Below, in pieces: positions 35,401-45,887 of a stretch of DNA of 64,000 nucleotides (position 1 is its first letter; the number at the start of each line of letters is the position of its first letter). The DNA comes from Pedobacter sp. Leaf194 (GTDB lineage: Bacteria; Bacteroidota; Bacteroidia; Sphingobacteriales; Sphingobacteriaceae), in contig NZ_LMPU01000010.1 of assembly GCF_001423945.1 (NCBI RefSeq), forward strand, positions 62,001 through 126,000, read 5' to 3'. The notes beneath the pieces were generated by a model, which did no database searches, was not told the DNA's origin, and saw only the letters and a program-made list of their open reading frames with translations. Made by a program: the position numbers and the translations under genes.

Positions 35401-37284
35401 TTACTTTAAAGCGATTTTACTAAAAATATGGTATTCACCAGGCGCCAAAGTTGCGGTGTAAATGTTCGATGAAAGGTTTACATTATTGCCAACCGCATCA
35501 AGCCAGGTACCCGGAGCGCCAAAATCTATATTCGCATTTTGATTAATCACATCAAAATTACCAACAACCACTACGGTATTCGCTGCATCGCTGAGTTTGA
35601 TGTACTTTACACCACCTGTTAAATTATAAGCGGCATTTGTGGTATTGAAGATGCTATTGTTCTTTTTAAGTTTGATAAACTTCGAGTACACATTATAAAG
35701 TGCTTTCCTGTTGGGGTCTGTAAAGTAATCCCATTTAATCGGTTTTTCGCCGGTGCGGCCATTAAAGTCAATGCTGATATCATAACCCAATTCACCAAAC
35801 TGCCAAACCATCTTCGGCCCGGGGATGCTAAAAAGAAAGGCTGCTGCCATTTCTTCGCGTTTTAAAGATGTTGGCAGGTTTCCTTTTATCAGGTAGGTGC
35901 CAGACATGTTTCCAAATGAAATGTTTTTATAGTTTAACCGTTCCTCATCATGGCTTTCGGCGTAGGTAACCAGGCCATCTGATTTTGTGAAACCATGTTT
36001 AGCATAAAATCCCCATGAAAAATCAGAACTGCCGAGCCAGCCCATCGTTGCTTCATTCATGTTGTAGTTTAAATTATTCCACAGCATCATGCCGTCATCA
36101 GCCAAAACTTTTTCTTCGCTTGCATCGGCAAAGTGCTCCAGGATAACAAAAAAATTGGGGTCGATACTTTTTATGTAAGCATTATAGTCTTTCCAAATTG
36201 CAATTCTCCCCGCATCGTATGCGCTCATTGTTGCATCATCTGTAGAAACTTTTTGTGTAAACCCTTTAGATAAATCGAAACGAAATCCATCCACTTTATA
36301 CTGCTGCATCCAAAACTTTATTACATTTTTGGCGAAATATTTTGTGGCTGCACTTTCGTGGTTAAAATCGTAACCAACGTTGTAAGGGTGTTTGGCATCT
36401 ACATTAAACCAAGGACTATTTGCCGATGGCTTTGAGCCATCAAAATAGAGCTGTACCATTGGCGATTGCCCGAATGAATGATTCAGGACTAAATCCATAA
36501 TAACTGCTATACCTTTTCCATGGCATTCATCAATAAAATTCTGAAGCGCGGTTTTGCTTCCATAATATTTATCAGGAGCAAAATAAAAGGAAGGATTATA
36601 CCCCCAGCTAAGATTTCCTTCAAACTCGTTAACAGGCATCAGTTCAATAGCGTTAACACCCATATTCACTAAATAATCTAGCTTTGTCAGCGTAGACGCG
36701 TAAGTGTGTTCGGTCGTAAAATCACGGATAAGCAGTTCATAAATAACCAGATTATTTCTATCTGGCCTGATGAAATTGGCATTCTTCCAGGTGTAAGCTG
36801 GCTGGTTTGCAATCATTGTACTTACTAGACCGGTTGTTTTTCCCGTTGGATAAGCTTTTAAATTTGGATAGGTTGAAGCAGAAATGTAGTTATCGTTCGC
36901 TGGGTCTAAAACCTTTTCACAATATGGGTCGGCAACTTTTAAACTTCCATCAACTAAAAACTGATAAGCGTATTCTGTACCCGGATTAAGGTTATCAACC
37001 TGAATCCACCAGGTATTTCCGTCTGTTGTTTTTTTCATTACCGATGCCGTTGGAGACCAGTTATTGAATTCGCCAATTAGCGAAACGCTGGTTTTGCCGG
37101 GTGCGTATAAGGTAACTATCGCTGAAGTTCCATTATTGATGAATGCCACGCCATCTTTGGCACCCGCAGGCAAATCAGCAGCCTGACCGCTTGGCGGAGG
37201 AACGGCGCCACCATCTGTCGATGCTTTTTTACAGCTAACATTTAAACCGGTAAGCAACAACAGTAGGTAAATAACTTTTTTCAT
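35401..37284 (-). CDS. GH13 alpha-amylase-type lipoprotein with N-terminal CBM48-like domain
   Basis: A 627-residue lipoprotein (LNVSC, Cys18, followed by KKASTDGG). After a linker comes an immunoglobulin-like CBM48/E-set domain (about 45-115, VTLYAPGKTSVSLIGEFNNW) and a GH13 barrel. Catalytic residues are the nucleophile Asp in VDGFRFDLSKGF, the acid Glu in VILEHF and the stabilising Asp in AESHDEERL. It is the likely surface or periplasmic endo-acting glucanase of the locus, like SusG in role. It is the last gene of the alpha-glucan cluster, 93 bp after the MFS gene. Confidence 0.88.
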   Translation of the reverse strand: MKKVIYLLLLLTGLNVSCKKASTDGGAVPPPSGQAADLPAGAKDGVAFINNGTSAIVTLYAPGKTSVSLIGEFNNWSPTASVMKKTTDGNTWWIQVDNLNPGTEYAYQFLVDGSLKVADPYCEKVLDPANDNYISASTYPNLKAYPTGKTTGLVSTMIANQPAYTWKNANFIRPDRNNLVIYELLIRDFTTEHTYASTLTKLDYLVNMGVNAIELMPVNEFEGNLSWGYNPSFYFAPDKYYGSKTALQNFIDECHGKGIAVIMDLVLNHSFGQSPMVQLYFDGSKPSANSPWFNVDAKHPYNVGYDFNHESAATKYFAKNVIKFWMQQYKVDGFRFDLSKGFTQKVSTDDATMSAYDAGRIAIWKDYNAYIKSIDPNFFVILEHFADASEEKVLADDGMMLWNNLNYNMNEATMGWLGSSDFSWGFYAKHGFTKSDGLVTYAESHDEERLNYKNISFGNMSGTYLIKGNLPTSLKREEMAAAFLFSIPGPKMVWQFGELGYDISIDFNGRTGEKPIKWDYFTDPNRKALYNVYSKFIKLKKNNSIFNTTNAAYNLTGGVKYIKLSDAANTVVVVGNFDVINQNANIDFGAPGTWLDAVGNNVNLSSNIYTATLAPGEYHIFSKIALK

Positions 37285-37377
37285 TTTAATTGTATTTATT
37301 GGAAAATCATAGTTGCGGGCAACCAGGCGAACTGGTTCGCAATAAGATTATACTATGTAACTGCAAGTCGAAGGGCG

Positions 37378-38778
37378 TTAAACTGACCGGTTTTCTTCGA
37401 TGCCAAGTTCTGCTGCCAAAACCTGGTTTGTATTTTTAGGCTCTTTAATAAATATGTAACAAATAAGTGCTGCTAAAATCATTAATCCGCCACCAAGTTG
37501 AACCGCTAAAAGTCTGTCGTTATTGAGTACATTGCGCATTAGCCAGCCAAAACCTAATGATGCGATAATTTCGGGCAATACGATGAAAAAGTTGAAGATG
37601 CCCATGTAAATCCCGATTTTATCTTTTGGTAAAGAGCCGCTCAACATGGCGTAAGGCATAGAAAGAATGCTTGCCCAGGCAATGCCAACGCCTGTCATAC
37701 ACAGGTAAAGCATGTTTTTATCGTGTACCCACGCTACGCTGATTAATCCAATTGCACCACATATTAAACATAATGCGTGGGTGGTTTTGCGTCCTAAAGC
37801 ATCGGCAATTTTGGGTAAAACCAGGGCGAAAAGGAAGGTGATTACGCTATAATAGGCAAGGGTTAAACTCCCGAAATCAGCACCATGGGCGTAAACCGGG
37901 TCAGCAGCATCTTTACCACCAAAAACGTTTACAGCCACTGCGGTAGTGTAATAAAACCACATTAAAAACAAACCCGGCCAGGTAAAAAACTGTACTAAAG
38001 AAACAATTTGCATGCGCTTCGGCATGTTTCTTAATGCACCGAGAATTTCAGAAACGCCGCCACCAAAACCTTTGTTGCTTTCGCGAACTTTTTCTTTGAA
38101 ATCTACATCTTGCGGGGGATATTCTTTGGTTGTGAAAACTGTCCACAATACGGCCGCAAAAAAGAAGAAAGCACCGATGTAGAAGGAGAATTTCACATTT
38201 TCCGGAATCTCTCCCTGTGCTGCTGTATTTTGCAAGCTGAAAACATTATTCATGAGCCAGGGCAAAGCAGAGGCAATGCTTCCGCCCAAACCTATCATCA
38301 TGCTTTGCATGATAAAACCACGGTTTACCTGGCTGTCGGGCAATTTATCGGTAACGAAGGCACGAAAAGGTTCCATGGCTATGTTGCCGAAAACATCTAA
38401 TACCCATAACAATCCTGCAGCCATCCACAGGGCGCTGCTATGTGGCATAATGATTAAGGCAATACTGCTTACAATTGCTCCAATCATAAAATATGGTCTT
38501 CTTCTACCCCACTTTGGATGCCAGGTTCTATCGCTCAGGTAACCAATAACAGGTTGAACCAGAAGACCAGTTAAAGGAGCAGCCAAAAACAACAACGGAA
38601 CCTGATCGGGGTTAGCCCCAAGGTTTTCATAAATACGCCCCATGTTGGCACGTTGTAGATCCCAACCAAACTGGATTCCGAAAAAACCAACACTCATGTT
38701 GATAATCTGTGCAAGCGTTAGTTTCGGGTTTTCGAATATTGTTTTTAAGCTCATTTTATTTGGTTTAGTCTTTTCCAC
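37378..38778 (-). CDS. MFS sugar transporter, SLC45/maltose-type
   Basis: A 466-residue inner-membrane carrier with about 12 hydrophobic helices. GYLSDRTWHPKWGRRRPY between helices 2 and 3 is the RxGRR-type loop of the sucrose/maltose (SLC45-like) branch. QFGWDLQRANMGRIYENLGA at the start is also typical of that branch. It should import maltose or short malto-oligosaccharides by proton symport, feeding the cytoplasmic GH65 phosphorylase encoded two genes upstream. Met9 (38754) is an alternative start. Confidence 0.88.
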   Translation of the reverse strand: MEKTKPNKMSLKTIFENPKLTLAQIINMSVGFFGIQFGWDLQRANMGRIYENLGANPDQVPLLFLAAPLTGLLVQPVIGYLSDRTWHPKWGRRRPYFMIGAIVSSIALIIMPHSSALWMAAGLLWVLDVFGNIAMEPFRAFVTDKLPDSQVNRGFIMQSMMIGLGGSIASALPWLMNNVFSLQNTAAQGEIPENVKFSFYIGAFFFFAAVLWTVFTTKEYPPQDVDFKEKVRESNKGFGGGVSEILGALRNMPKRMQIVSLVQFFTWPGLFLMWFYYTTAVAVNVFGGKDAADPVYAHGADFGSLTLAYYSVITFLFALVLPKIADALGRKTTHALCLICGAIGLISVAWVHDKNMLYLCMTGVGIAWASILSMPYAMLSGSLPKDKIGIYMGIFNFFIVLPEIIASLGFGWLMRNVLNNDRLLAVQLGGGLMILAALICYIFIKEPKNTNQVLAAELGIEENRSV

Positions 38779-38903
38779 GATAACGAAGCAGCGGTTCCCC
38801 TACAAAGCGCTCAGCATTTTCAAAGAAAAAAACCAAGCCTACTTTTTAAAAGCTGTTAATTATGTACTTCTTCTTCGTGTATTTTGAGGTTAATTATAAA
38901 GGT

Positions 38904-40769
38904 TTAAAATTCTATAACCTGTGCCGAAACCGGACCAAGTTTTACAGGGATACTTGTGCCTGCGGGTATATTTAATCTTCTATCGGTTAATAAATCCGTA
39001 ACCGGAGATGAATGTTTAACTTTCAAAACGGCATCAGGAATTTCGATGTTAGCCTCCAGGCTTTGGTTTCTGTCAAAATTAGCAACGACCAAAAGGCGTT
39101 GTTTGCCAGAATAGCGAATAAATGCATTCATGCGATTGTTCATATTTCCGGTTTGCGGAACATCATAAATTTCCCCGTTTATAACCGCATCACTTGTTGA
39201 AGTTACTTTTAAGAGTTGCTTGTAGTACGATCGTAAATTTCGTTGTTCCTCGTTCAGTTTCATTCCATCAAACAAACCGCCGTTCATCCACTGCTGATGA
39301 TTTGGAACGCCCCAATAATCGAAAATTGTGGTGCGGTTGTCATCTCCTCCAAACCCCTCCCGGCCACTGCCTGGCTCGCCCACTTCCTGCCCGAAATAGA
39401 GCATTACCGGACCAGAACCTAAAGTTGCCGAAACCACCATTGCAGGCAAAGCCAGTTCAGCTTTCCCTGCAAAGCCCGCCGATGCAATACGTTCTTCGTC
39501 ATGGTTTTCTAAAAAGCGTAACATATTTTTGCCAAAACCAGCGCTTTCTACCTGCCATACATTACGAATGTCTTTTACATCTGCAGATGGTTCGTTTCTG
39601 ATTAACTTTTTAAGGCCGTCGTACAAACCCACTTTATCGTAGAGGTAGTCGAATTTACCTTCGTCTAAATATTGTTTATAAACCAGCGGATTATAAGCTT
39701 CGCCAAGAAAAATCAAATTAGGGTTAACCTTTTTTACCTGCGGAATGACCCAGCTCCAGAATGCGATAGGTACCATTTCTGCCATATCGCAACGAAAACC
39801 ATCGACACCTTTTTTAGTCCAGAAGATTAGAATATCTCTCATTTTTGTCCAAACCGGAGGGATAGGTTCGAAATGATTTTGTTTGCCGTTTTGATAATCT
39901 ACACCATAATTCAATTTAATGGTTTCGTACCAATCGTCGTATCTAGGCGAGGCGGTGAATGCATCGTTACCGGTTGCCTTCGCCGGATTCTCATCAAATT
40001 TACCATCTTGCAAAGCAGATAGCGGCGTTTTTTCTCCGTTGGTGGGTACTACAAAATGCTGACCAGGAATATAATAAAAATCATTTGTCGCACTAAAAGC
40101 TTTGGTTACATCATCTTCAGCGCCAAAATCTACAACCTGTTTCGGCTTAGCGTAGGAATGGTAGCTTCTGGCAACGTGGTTGGGGACAAAATCGATAAGA
40201 AGTTTTAAATTTTTATGGTGTGTTCTTTTTACCAAAGCCTCAAACTCCTGCATCCTATTTTTAACATCCACGGCCAAATCAGGATTTACATCATAATAAT
40301 CGCGAATAGCATAAGGTGAACCCGCTCTGCCTTTTACCACATCGGCATCATCAACCTTAATTCCGTAGGCAGAATAGTCGGTTAAACTGGCATGGGCGAG
40401 CGCACCCGTGTACCAAACATAATTAGCATGCAATTCTTTAATTCCATCTAAAGCCTTATCTGTAATGTCATTAAACTTTCCCGATCCATTTTGAGCAATG
40501 GTGCCATAGGGAATATTTGCAGTGTTTTTATTTCCGAACAAGCGGGGCAATAACTGATATATAACGATTTGCTTATCGTTCATTTGTTTACTCTTTTTTT
40601 GTGCAAAGGATGATTGAGAGAGCATGGCAAAGATAACCGAAAGCGCTATAAAGTTAAACCAGCGGCCTCCGGAATTTAAGAAGCATGGAGCAGAGAAACG
40701 CGTCAAGCCTGTTAAGCGTTGCTGTTTAATCTTCATACCTTTAAGCGCTAAGCCATCAGCCTTTCTCAT
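38904..40769 (-). CDS. GH13 alpha-amylase-family enzyme, exported
   Basis: A 621-residue protein with a GH13 barrel: nucleophile Asp in VDGFRCDMAEMVP, acid Glu in LIFLGEAYNP and stabilising Asp in ENHDEERIAS. A hydrophobic segment FIALSVIFAMLSQSSFAQ around 40-57 looks like a signal peptide with an unusually long basic lead. Met12 (40736) is another possible start. The first ATG overlaps the GH65 stop by 4 bp (ATGA), which supports the long form and translational coupling. It should trim malto-oligosaccharides in the periplasm, feeding the MFS carrier encoded next. Confidence 0.85.
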   Translation of the reverse strand: MRKADGLALKGMKIKQQRLTGLTRFSAPCFLNSGGRWFNFIALSVIFAMLSQSSFAQKKSKQMNDKQIVIYQLLPRLFGNKNTANIPYGTIAQNGSGKFNDITDKALDGIKELHANYVWYTGALAHASLTDYSAYGIKVDDADVVKGRAGSPYAIRDYYDVNPDLAVDVKNRMQEFEALVKRTHHKNLKLLIDFVPNHVARSYHSYAKPKQVVDFGAEDDVTKAFSATNDFYYIPGQHFVVPTNGEKTPLSALQDGKFDENPAKATGNDAFTASPRYDDWYETIKLNYGVDYQNGKQNHFEPIPPVWTKMRDILIFWTKKGVDGFRCDMAEMVPIAFWSWVIPQVKKVNPNLIFLGEAYNPLVYKQYLDEGKFDYLYDKVGLYDGLKKLIRNEPSADVKDIRNVWQVESAGFGKNMLRFLENHDEERIASAGFAGKAELALPAMVVSATLGSGPVMLYFGQEVGEPGSGREGFGGDDNRTTIFDYWGVPNHQQWMNGGLFDGMKLNEEQRNLRSYYKQLLKVTSTSDAVINGEIYDVPQTGNMNNRMNAFIRYSGKQRLLVVANFDRNQSLEANIEIPDAVLKVKHSSPVTDLLTDRRLNIPAGTSIPVKLGPVSAQVIEF

Positions 40770-43084
40770 ACCAGGGCTGCGTTATTAACTTCAATTTCTG
40801 CGTTTCCGGCCAAATTATAAATCTTGTTCTTAATGCCGATTTTCAAATCAATACCATTGTGGTTTTTTATGGTTATTCCATTTTCGGTAATGTTAATTTT
40901 CAGGGTAGCACCTCTAAAACCAACAGTAAAAGAGAAAGATTTCCATTGCGTTGGTAAGAACGGATTAAAATGCAGTTTACCATCACGAACACGCATACCG
41001 GCAAAGCCTTCAACAACACTCATCCAGGTTCCTGCCATCGATGTGATGTGCAAACCATCTTCTGTATCATTGTTGTAATCGTCCAAATCTAAACGGGCGG
41101 TACGCAAATAGAATTCGTAAGCACGTGCTTCATCGTTCAGTTTAGCGGCTAAAATGCTGTGTACGCAAGGCGATAAAGAACTCTCATGAACGGTGCGTGG
41201 CTCATAAAAATCGAAGTTCCTGCGAATGGTTTCCAAATCGTAATCCTCTTCGAAGAAATACAATCCTTGCAAAACATCGGCCTGTTTAATAAACGGAGAA
41301 CGCAAAATCCTGTCCCAACTCCACTTCTGATTAATTGGTCTTTCGCTTGCCGGCAAATCTTTCACTAATGTTTGTTCTTTATCAAGATAGCCGTCTTGTT
41401 GTAAGAATATGCCCAAATTTTTATCTTCAGGGTAATACATTTTCTCGATAATGTCTGCCCAATCCGAAAATTCTTGGGTGTCGAAATTCAGACTTTTTAA
41501 CAAGTTGTCGTACCTATCCGGCTGTTGCGCTTTTACAATTCCAGCAGCTTCGGTTGCGTATTTCATACACCAGGTAGCAAGCAAGTTGGTATACCAGTTG
41601 TTATTTACGTTGTTTTCGTACTCGTTGGGTCCGGTAACACCAAGCATTACATACTTTTGTTTCTCTCCACTCCAGTTTACCCGCTGTTTCCAGAAACGGG
41701 CAATGCCGATTAATACCTCGAGGCCGAAGTCTGAAAGATAGCTTTCATCACCAGTGTAACGGATATAGTTGTAAATAGCAAAAGCAATAGCGCCGTTACG
41801 GTGAATTTCTTCAAAAGTAATTTCCCATTCGTTGTGGCATTCTTCGCCATTCATGGTAACCATCGGATACAAAGCTGCGCCGTCTTTAAAACCCAATTTC
41901 GCAGCATTTTCAATTGCTTTACCTAACTGTTTATGGCGGTAAATCAATAAATTTTTACTTACTTCCTGCGGAGCAGTCGCAAGATAAAACGGCACACAGT
42001 ATGCCTCTGTATCCCAATAAGTAGAACCGCCGTATTTTTCTCCGGTAAAACCTTTCGGACCAATATTTAACCGATCGTCTTTACCTGTGTAAGTTTGAAA
42101 TAACTGAAAAATGTTGAATCTGATGGCTTGTTGTGCCGAAATATCGCCTTCAATAACGATATCACTTTCCTCCCATTTAGTTGCCCAGGCCTCGGTTTGT
42201 TCGCTTAATAAAACATCGAAACCCTTCGCAGTTGCTTTGGCAATAACTGCTTTTGTTTCCTTTAAAAGCGACTCCTTCTCATAATTTTCTGAAGATAAAT
42301 TAGCCGCGATTTTTATCAGCGTAATCTCTTCGTTTGCTTTTAACTCTACGGAAAAAGTTTGCCCAACGAACTTTTCTTTACGAACAGCCTCTGGCTTTAT
42401 GGCTACTTTCTCGGAGTTTTTATACAATTCTATGCTGCTTCCGGTGCAAACCTCGAACGCTGTTTTCTTTGTTCTTAGTTTTATGTAAGCTTCTGTTCCA
42501 TTGATTTCATCAGAAACCAATGTCCAGAATTTCTCATCGTAATTACTATCCTGGTTTTTAATATCGCCATCGATGAAAGGCATTAAGGTAACAGTTCCAT
42601 CGAAATTTGTGGCAGTAATGCTGTAGCGGATTGCGCCAACTTCATCATCGGCGATGCTGCAAAAACGTGTTGCTTTTACTTTTACCGTTTTACCCACTTT
42701 TAACTTTGCGGTGAAGCTACGCTCCAAAATACCGGCATGCATATTTAGCACACGCCTGAAATCACTTACCTCAGCGGTGGCTAAATCTAAAATCTCTCCA
42801 TCAATCTTTACTTCGATACCCACCCAATTTGCGGCATTTAATACCTTTGCAAAATATTCCGGGTATCCGTTTTTCCACCAGCCTACGCGGGTTTTATCAG
42901 GGTAATAAACACCCGCTACATAGTTCCCCGGCAAACTTTCGCCACTGTATGTTTCTTCAAAATTGGCACGTTGCCCCATACGGCCGTTACCCAAACTGAA
43001 AATGCTTTCCGAAATTTTATTTAAATGTGGATCAAAGCCTTCTTCGATAATGTTCCACTCATCCGCTTTAATGTAATTCTTCAT
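40766..43084 (-). CDS. GH65 maltose phosphorylase
   Basis: A cytoplasmic enzyme of about 772 residues. It has the GH65 N-terminal beta-sandwich (start of ISESIFSLGNGRMGQRANFEE), the (alpha/alpha)6 barrel and the catalytic Glu in TGPNEYENNVNNNWYTN, a motif characteristic of maltose phosphorylase. It splits maltose with phosphate into glucose and beta-glucose 1-phosphate, which the adjacent PgmB converts to glucose 6-phosphate. The frame extends to 43132, but the ATG at 43082-43084 (MKNYIKADEWNIIEEG) fits the family start. It overlaps the next GH13 gene by 4 bp. Confidence 0.92.
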   Translation of the reverse strand: MKNYIKADEWNIIEEGFDPHLNKISESIFSLGNGRMGQRANFEETYSGESLPGNYVAGVYYPDKTRVGWWKNGYPEYFAKVLNAANWVGIEVKIDGEILDLATAEVSDFRRVLNMHAGILERSFTAKLKVGKTVKVKATRFCSIADDEVGAIRYSITATNFDGTVTLMPFIDGDIKNQDSNYDEKFWTLVSDEINGTEAYIKLRTKKTAFEVCTGSSIELYKNSEKVAIKPEAVRKEKFVGQTFSVELKANEEITLIKIAANLSSENYEKESLLKETKAVIAKATAKGFDVLLSEQTEAWATKWEESDIVIEGDISAQQAIRFNIFQLFQTYTGKDDRLNIGPKGFTGEKYGGSTYWDTEAYCVPFYLATAPQEVSKNLLIYRHKQLGKAIENAAKLGFKDGAALYPMVTMNGEECHNEWEITFEEIHRNGAIAFAIYNYIRYTGDESYLSDFGLEVLIGIARFWKQRVNWSGEKQKYVMLGVTGPNEYENNVNNNWYTNLLATWCMKYATEAAGIVKAQQPDRYDNLLKSLNFDTQEFSDWADIIEKMYYPEDKNLGIFLQQDGYLDKEQTLVKDLPASERPINQKWSWDRILRSPFIKQADVLQGLYFFEEDYDLETIRRNFDFYEPRTVHESSLSPCVHSILAAKLNDEARAYEFYLRTARLDLDDYNNDTEDGLHITSMAGTWMSVVEGFAGMRVRDGKLHFNPFLPTQWKSFSFTVGFRGATLKINITENGITIKNHNGIDLKIGIKNKIYNLAGNAEIEVNNAALV

Positions 43085-43159
43085 ATCTAGTATCAAGTAG
43101 TTAGTATCAAGTATCAGGACCGAAATCGCCAATGCTTAAACCCTACATCTTAAACCTTA

Positions 43160-43840
43160 TTATAGTTCTTCTAAATCCTTAACTGTTAATTTATCTAGTC
43201 CGCTTACCACCACATCTGCTTGCGTAAGTACACTTTTCTCGCCGATGCCAATGGCTTTCATGCCACCACGCTTTGCGGCTTCTACACCAGCAACCGCATC
43301 TTCAAACACCACACATTCGTTGGGTTTAAAGCCTAAAAGTTCTGCACCTTTAAGAAAAACCTCCGGATCGGGCTTTGATTTGGTAACCATATTCCCATCC
43401 ACAATCTCGTCAAAAAAATGAGCAAGATTAGTTTTCTCTAAAATGACTCCTGAATTTTTACTTGCCGAACCTAGTGCGAGTTTATATCCTGCTTTGTGAA
43501 TAGAGGTTAAAAAATCAACGGTTCCCGGTAATACTTCGGCCGGTGTCATTTTCGTAATCATATCTACATACCAGCTATTTTTTAAAGTAGCCAGTTCTTC
43601 TTTTTCAGCATCTGTTTTAACCACCTTACCCCAATCCAAAATCTTGTTCAGACTTTCTACCCTACTCACCCCCTTAAGTTGCTCATTCTGTTCTTCAGTA
43701 AAATCAAAACCCATTGTGTTGGCCAGGCGTTTCCAGGCCTGATAATGGTAAACGGCGGTATCTACCAGTACGCCATCCAAATCGAAAAGACAGGCTTTAA
43801 TTTGAGCGGTTGAAGGTAGTATGTTTGATGTTTCTTGCAT
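43160..43840 (-). CDS. pgmB: Beta-phosphoglucomutase
   Basis: A HAD-superfamily enzyme of about 226 residues. CLFDLDGVLVDTAVYHYQAW carries the nucleophilic Asp pair and the cap start; GSASKNSG and KPDPEVFLKGAELLG with VVFEDAVAGVEAAKRGG complete the HAD motifs. The LKGVSRVESLN cap motif is typical of PgmB. It converts beta-glucose 1-phosphate to glucose 6-phosphate. The frame opens at 43879, but the ATG at 43838-43840 (MQETSNILPS) gives a normal N-terminus. It sits directly upstream of the GH65 gene, its pathway partner. Confidence 0.92.
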   Translation of the reverse strand: MQETSNILPSTAQIKACLFDLDGVLVDTAVYHYQAWKRLANTMGFDFTEEQNEQLKGVSRVESLNKILDWGKVVKTDAEKEELATLKNSWYVDMITKMTPAEVLPGTVDFLTSIHKAGYKLALGSASKNSGVILEKTNLAHFFDEIVDGNMVTKSKPDPEVFLKGAELLGFKPNECVVFEDAVAGVEAAKRGGMKAIGIGEKSVLTQADVVVSGLDKLTVKDLEEL

Positions 43841-43884
43841 GGTATATTTGTAATAACCGTTAACGGAAGTTAACGGCAATGAAT

Positions 43885-45729
43885 TTAATTCAACTCTAAA
43901 ATTAACGTTGTTTTAGCTGGCACTTTAATTTCTTTTACCGACATATTTTCTCCTGAAATTACATTTTTTGCGGTAGTAATTCCATTTGTTCTTTCCGCAA
44001 ATCTGTCGGTATTCAAAGTTTTCGCTTTGTCTGCATTGTTCACGATAACCATTACCGATCCCTTTGGCTGGGTATTGTACCTGAAATAAACGTAAATGTC
44101 ATCCTCAGGCACGAATTGCATTAACTTTCCGCTTTGTAAAGCAGCGCTGTTTTTGCGATAATTGGCCAGGGTTTTTACAAAACTAAATGCTTCATTTTCT
44201 TTGTTTGTTCTGCCATCGGCGATGAACTTATCTTTCTTATCACCATCCCATCCACCAGGAAAATCAGCACGTACCAGCCCGTCGGGGTTAGAAAAATTTT
44301 TCATTAAAATTTCTGTACCATAATACATTTGAGGAATGCCACGCATGGTTAAAAGCAAAGCGATGCCCATTTTAAATTTGTCGAAATCTTCATTAACAAC
44401 AGAATAAAACCGGCTCATATCGTGGTTATCCAGCGCAATACAATTTAAAGTTGGGTCTTTGTATAGAAAATCATGGGCAACAACATCATACAGGCGATTC
44501 ACGCCATCTGTCCAGCCGTTCTTTCCATTTAAAGCTTCATAGATTCCTTCCTTAACAGCCATATCGGTAATACCTGGCAAATGCGTATCAAAACCACGGT
44601 TAACGGTGTTGCCCTGAGTAAAGTAAGCCTGATTTGCCACACCAGAAACAAAGGTTTCTCCAAAAATGGAGAGCTTAGGAAACTCTGCTTTAAGCTTAAT
44701 TGCCCAGTCTGCCATATATTCGGGGTCGTTATAGGGGTAAGTATCTAAACGTAACCCATCGATACCTGCATATTCTATCCACCAGATATGGTTCTGTGTT
44801 AGATAATTTTGCACGTAGGGATTAGACTCGTTCAAATCAGGCATTGATGGAACAAACCAGCCATCGAGCATTTTCTTACGATCTGCCGCAGACGCATGTG
44901 TATCCATTACGGTTTGGTCGCGGTAACTGGTTTGGGTATATTTTGGCCATTGATGTACCCAACTTTTCATTGGCAAATCTTTAAAAAACCAATGTCCGGT
45001 GCCAATATGATTATGAACAATATCTTTTATAACCTTCATGCCATTAGCATGAGCTGTTTCTACATATTTTTTATAGAGTTCGTTGGTTCCGTATCGGGGA
45101 TCTATTTTATAATGATCAGTAGCGGCATAACCATGGTAGGATGCCTTTTCCATATCATTTTCAATCTCTGGAGTCATCCAAACGGTTGTGATTCCTAGAT
45201 CCTTCAGATAATCTAAATGGTTGATCACGCCTTGAATATCTCCACCGTGACGGTAATACATACTGTCGCGGTTTAATGCTGTTTCGGCTAAGCCTTTAAC
45301 AACATCATTACTTTTATCGCCGTTCGAAAAACGATCAGGCATCAATAAGTAAATAAAATCTTTTTGAGTTACACCCTGAATCCTGCCAACATTTTTATCG
45401 CGGCTTTTTAATTCGTAAGTGTAAGCAGATATCTTTTTGCCGTTGGCAGAAAAGTTTATGGGGAATTTACCAGCCTTTACCGAGGACGATAGCTCCAAAT
45501 CGATAAAAAGGTAATTAGGATTTTCGACTTTGTTAACTTTAACCAGTTTTACGCCAGGGTAAGTTAATGTAACTGTGCTTGGAGCAATGTTATCGCCATG
45601 AACAAGCAATTGTAGCTTTGGATTGTGCATCCCGGCGAACCAGAACATCGGTTCTATGCGCTCTAATTTTTGAGCGAATGAACTACTTCCAACAAAAAGG
45701 ATAAGGAATAATAGATATATTTTTTTCAT
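43885..45729 (-). CDS. GH13 cyclomaltodextrinase/neopullulanase-type enzyme (SusA-like), periplasmic
   Basis: A 614-residue protein with a clear signal peptide (cleavage near SFAQ-K). A cyclomaltodextrinase N-terminal beta domain (about 22-110, ERIEPMFWFAGMHNP onward) is followed by a GH13 barrel. Catalytic residues are Asp in IDGLRLDTYPY, Glu in SIFGETFVSG and Asp in ALDNHDMSRF. It should open and trim malto-oligosaccharides, cyclodextrins or pullulan pieces in the periplasm. It heads the enzyme half of the locus, after a terminator that closes the susC-D-E transcript. I found no clear promoter in the 197-bp gap. Confidence 0.9.
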   Translation of the reverse strand: MKKIYLLFLILFVGSSSFAQKLERIEPMFWFAGMHNPKLQLLVHGDNIAPSTVTLTYPGVKLVKVNKVENPNYLFIDLELSSSVKAGKFPINFSANGKKISAYTYELKSRDKNVGRIQGVTQKDFIYLLMPDRFSNGDKSNDVVKGLAETALNRDSMYYRHGGDIQGVINHLDYLKDLGITTVWMTPEIENDMEKASYHGYAATDHYKIDPRYGTNELYKKYVETAHANGMKVIKDIVHNHIGTGHWFFKDLPMKSWVHQWPKYTQTSYRDQTVMDTHASAADRKKMLDGWFVPSMPDLNESNPYVQNYLTQNHIWWIEYAGIDGLRLDTYPYNDPEYMADWAIKLKAEFPKLSIFGETFVSGVANQAYFTQGNTVNRGFDTHLPGITDMAVKEGIYEALNGKNGWTDGVNRLYDVVAHDFLYKDPTLNCIALDNHDMSRFYSVVNEDFDKFKMGIALLLTMRGIPQMYYGTEILMKNFSNPDGLVRADFPGGWDGDKKDKFIADGRTNKENEAFSFVKTLANYRKNSAALQSGKLMQFVPEDDIYVYFRYNTQPKGSVMVIVNNADKAKTLNTDRFAERTNGITTAKNVISGENMSVKEIKVPAKTTLILELN

Positions 45730-45887
45730 TTTCTAAATTTCAGATGGAGACCAATGAAGCTGGTGTACAGCTTATTTAAGAATTTTTGAGACCATTAAGC
45801 ATGGCTTAAAATTAATTTAGGATTAGAAAATGAAGAGGAATTTGTGCTAAAAAACGAAATGGGATCATGTAACGAAGGGCTTAAAAA

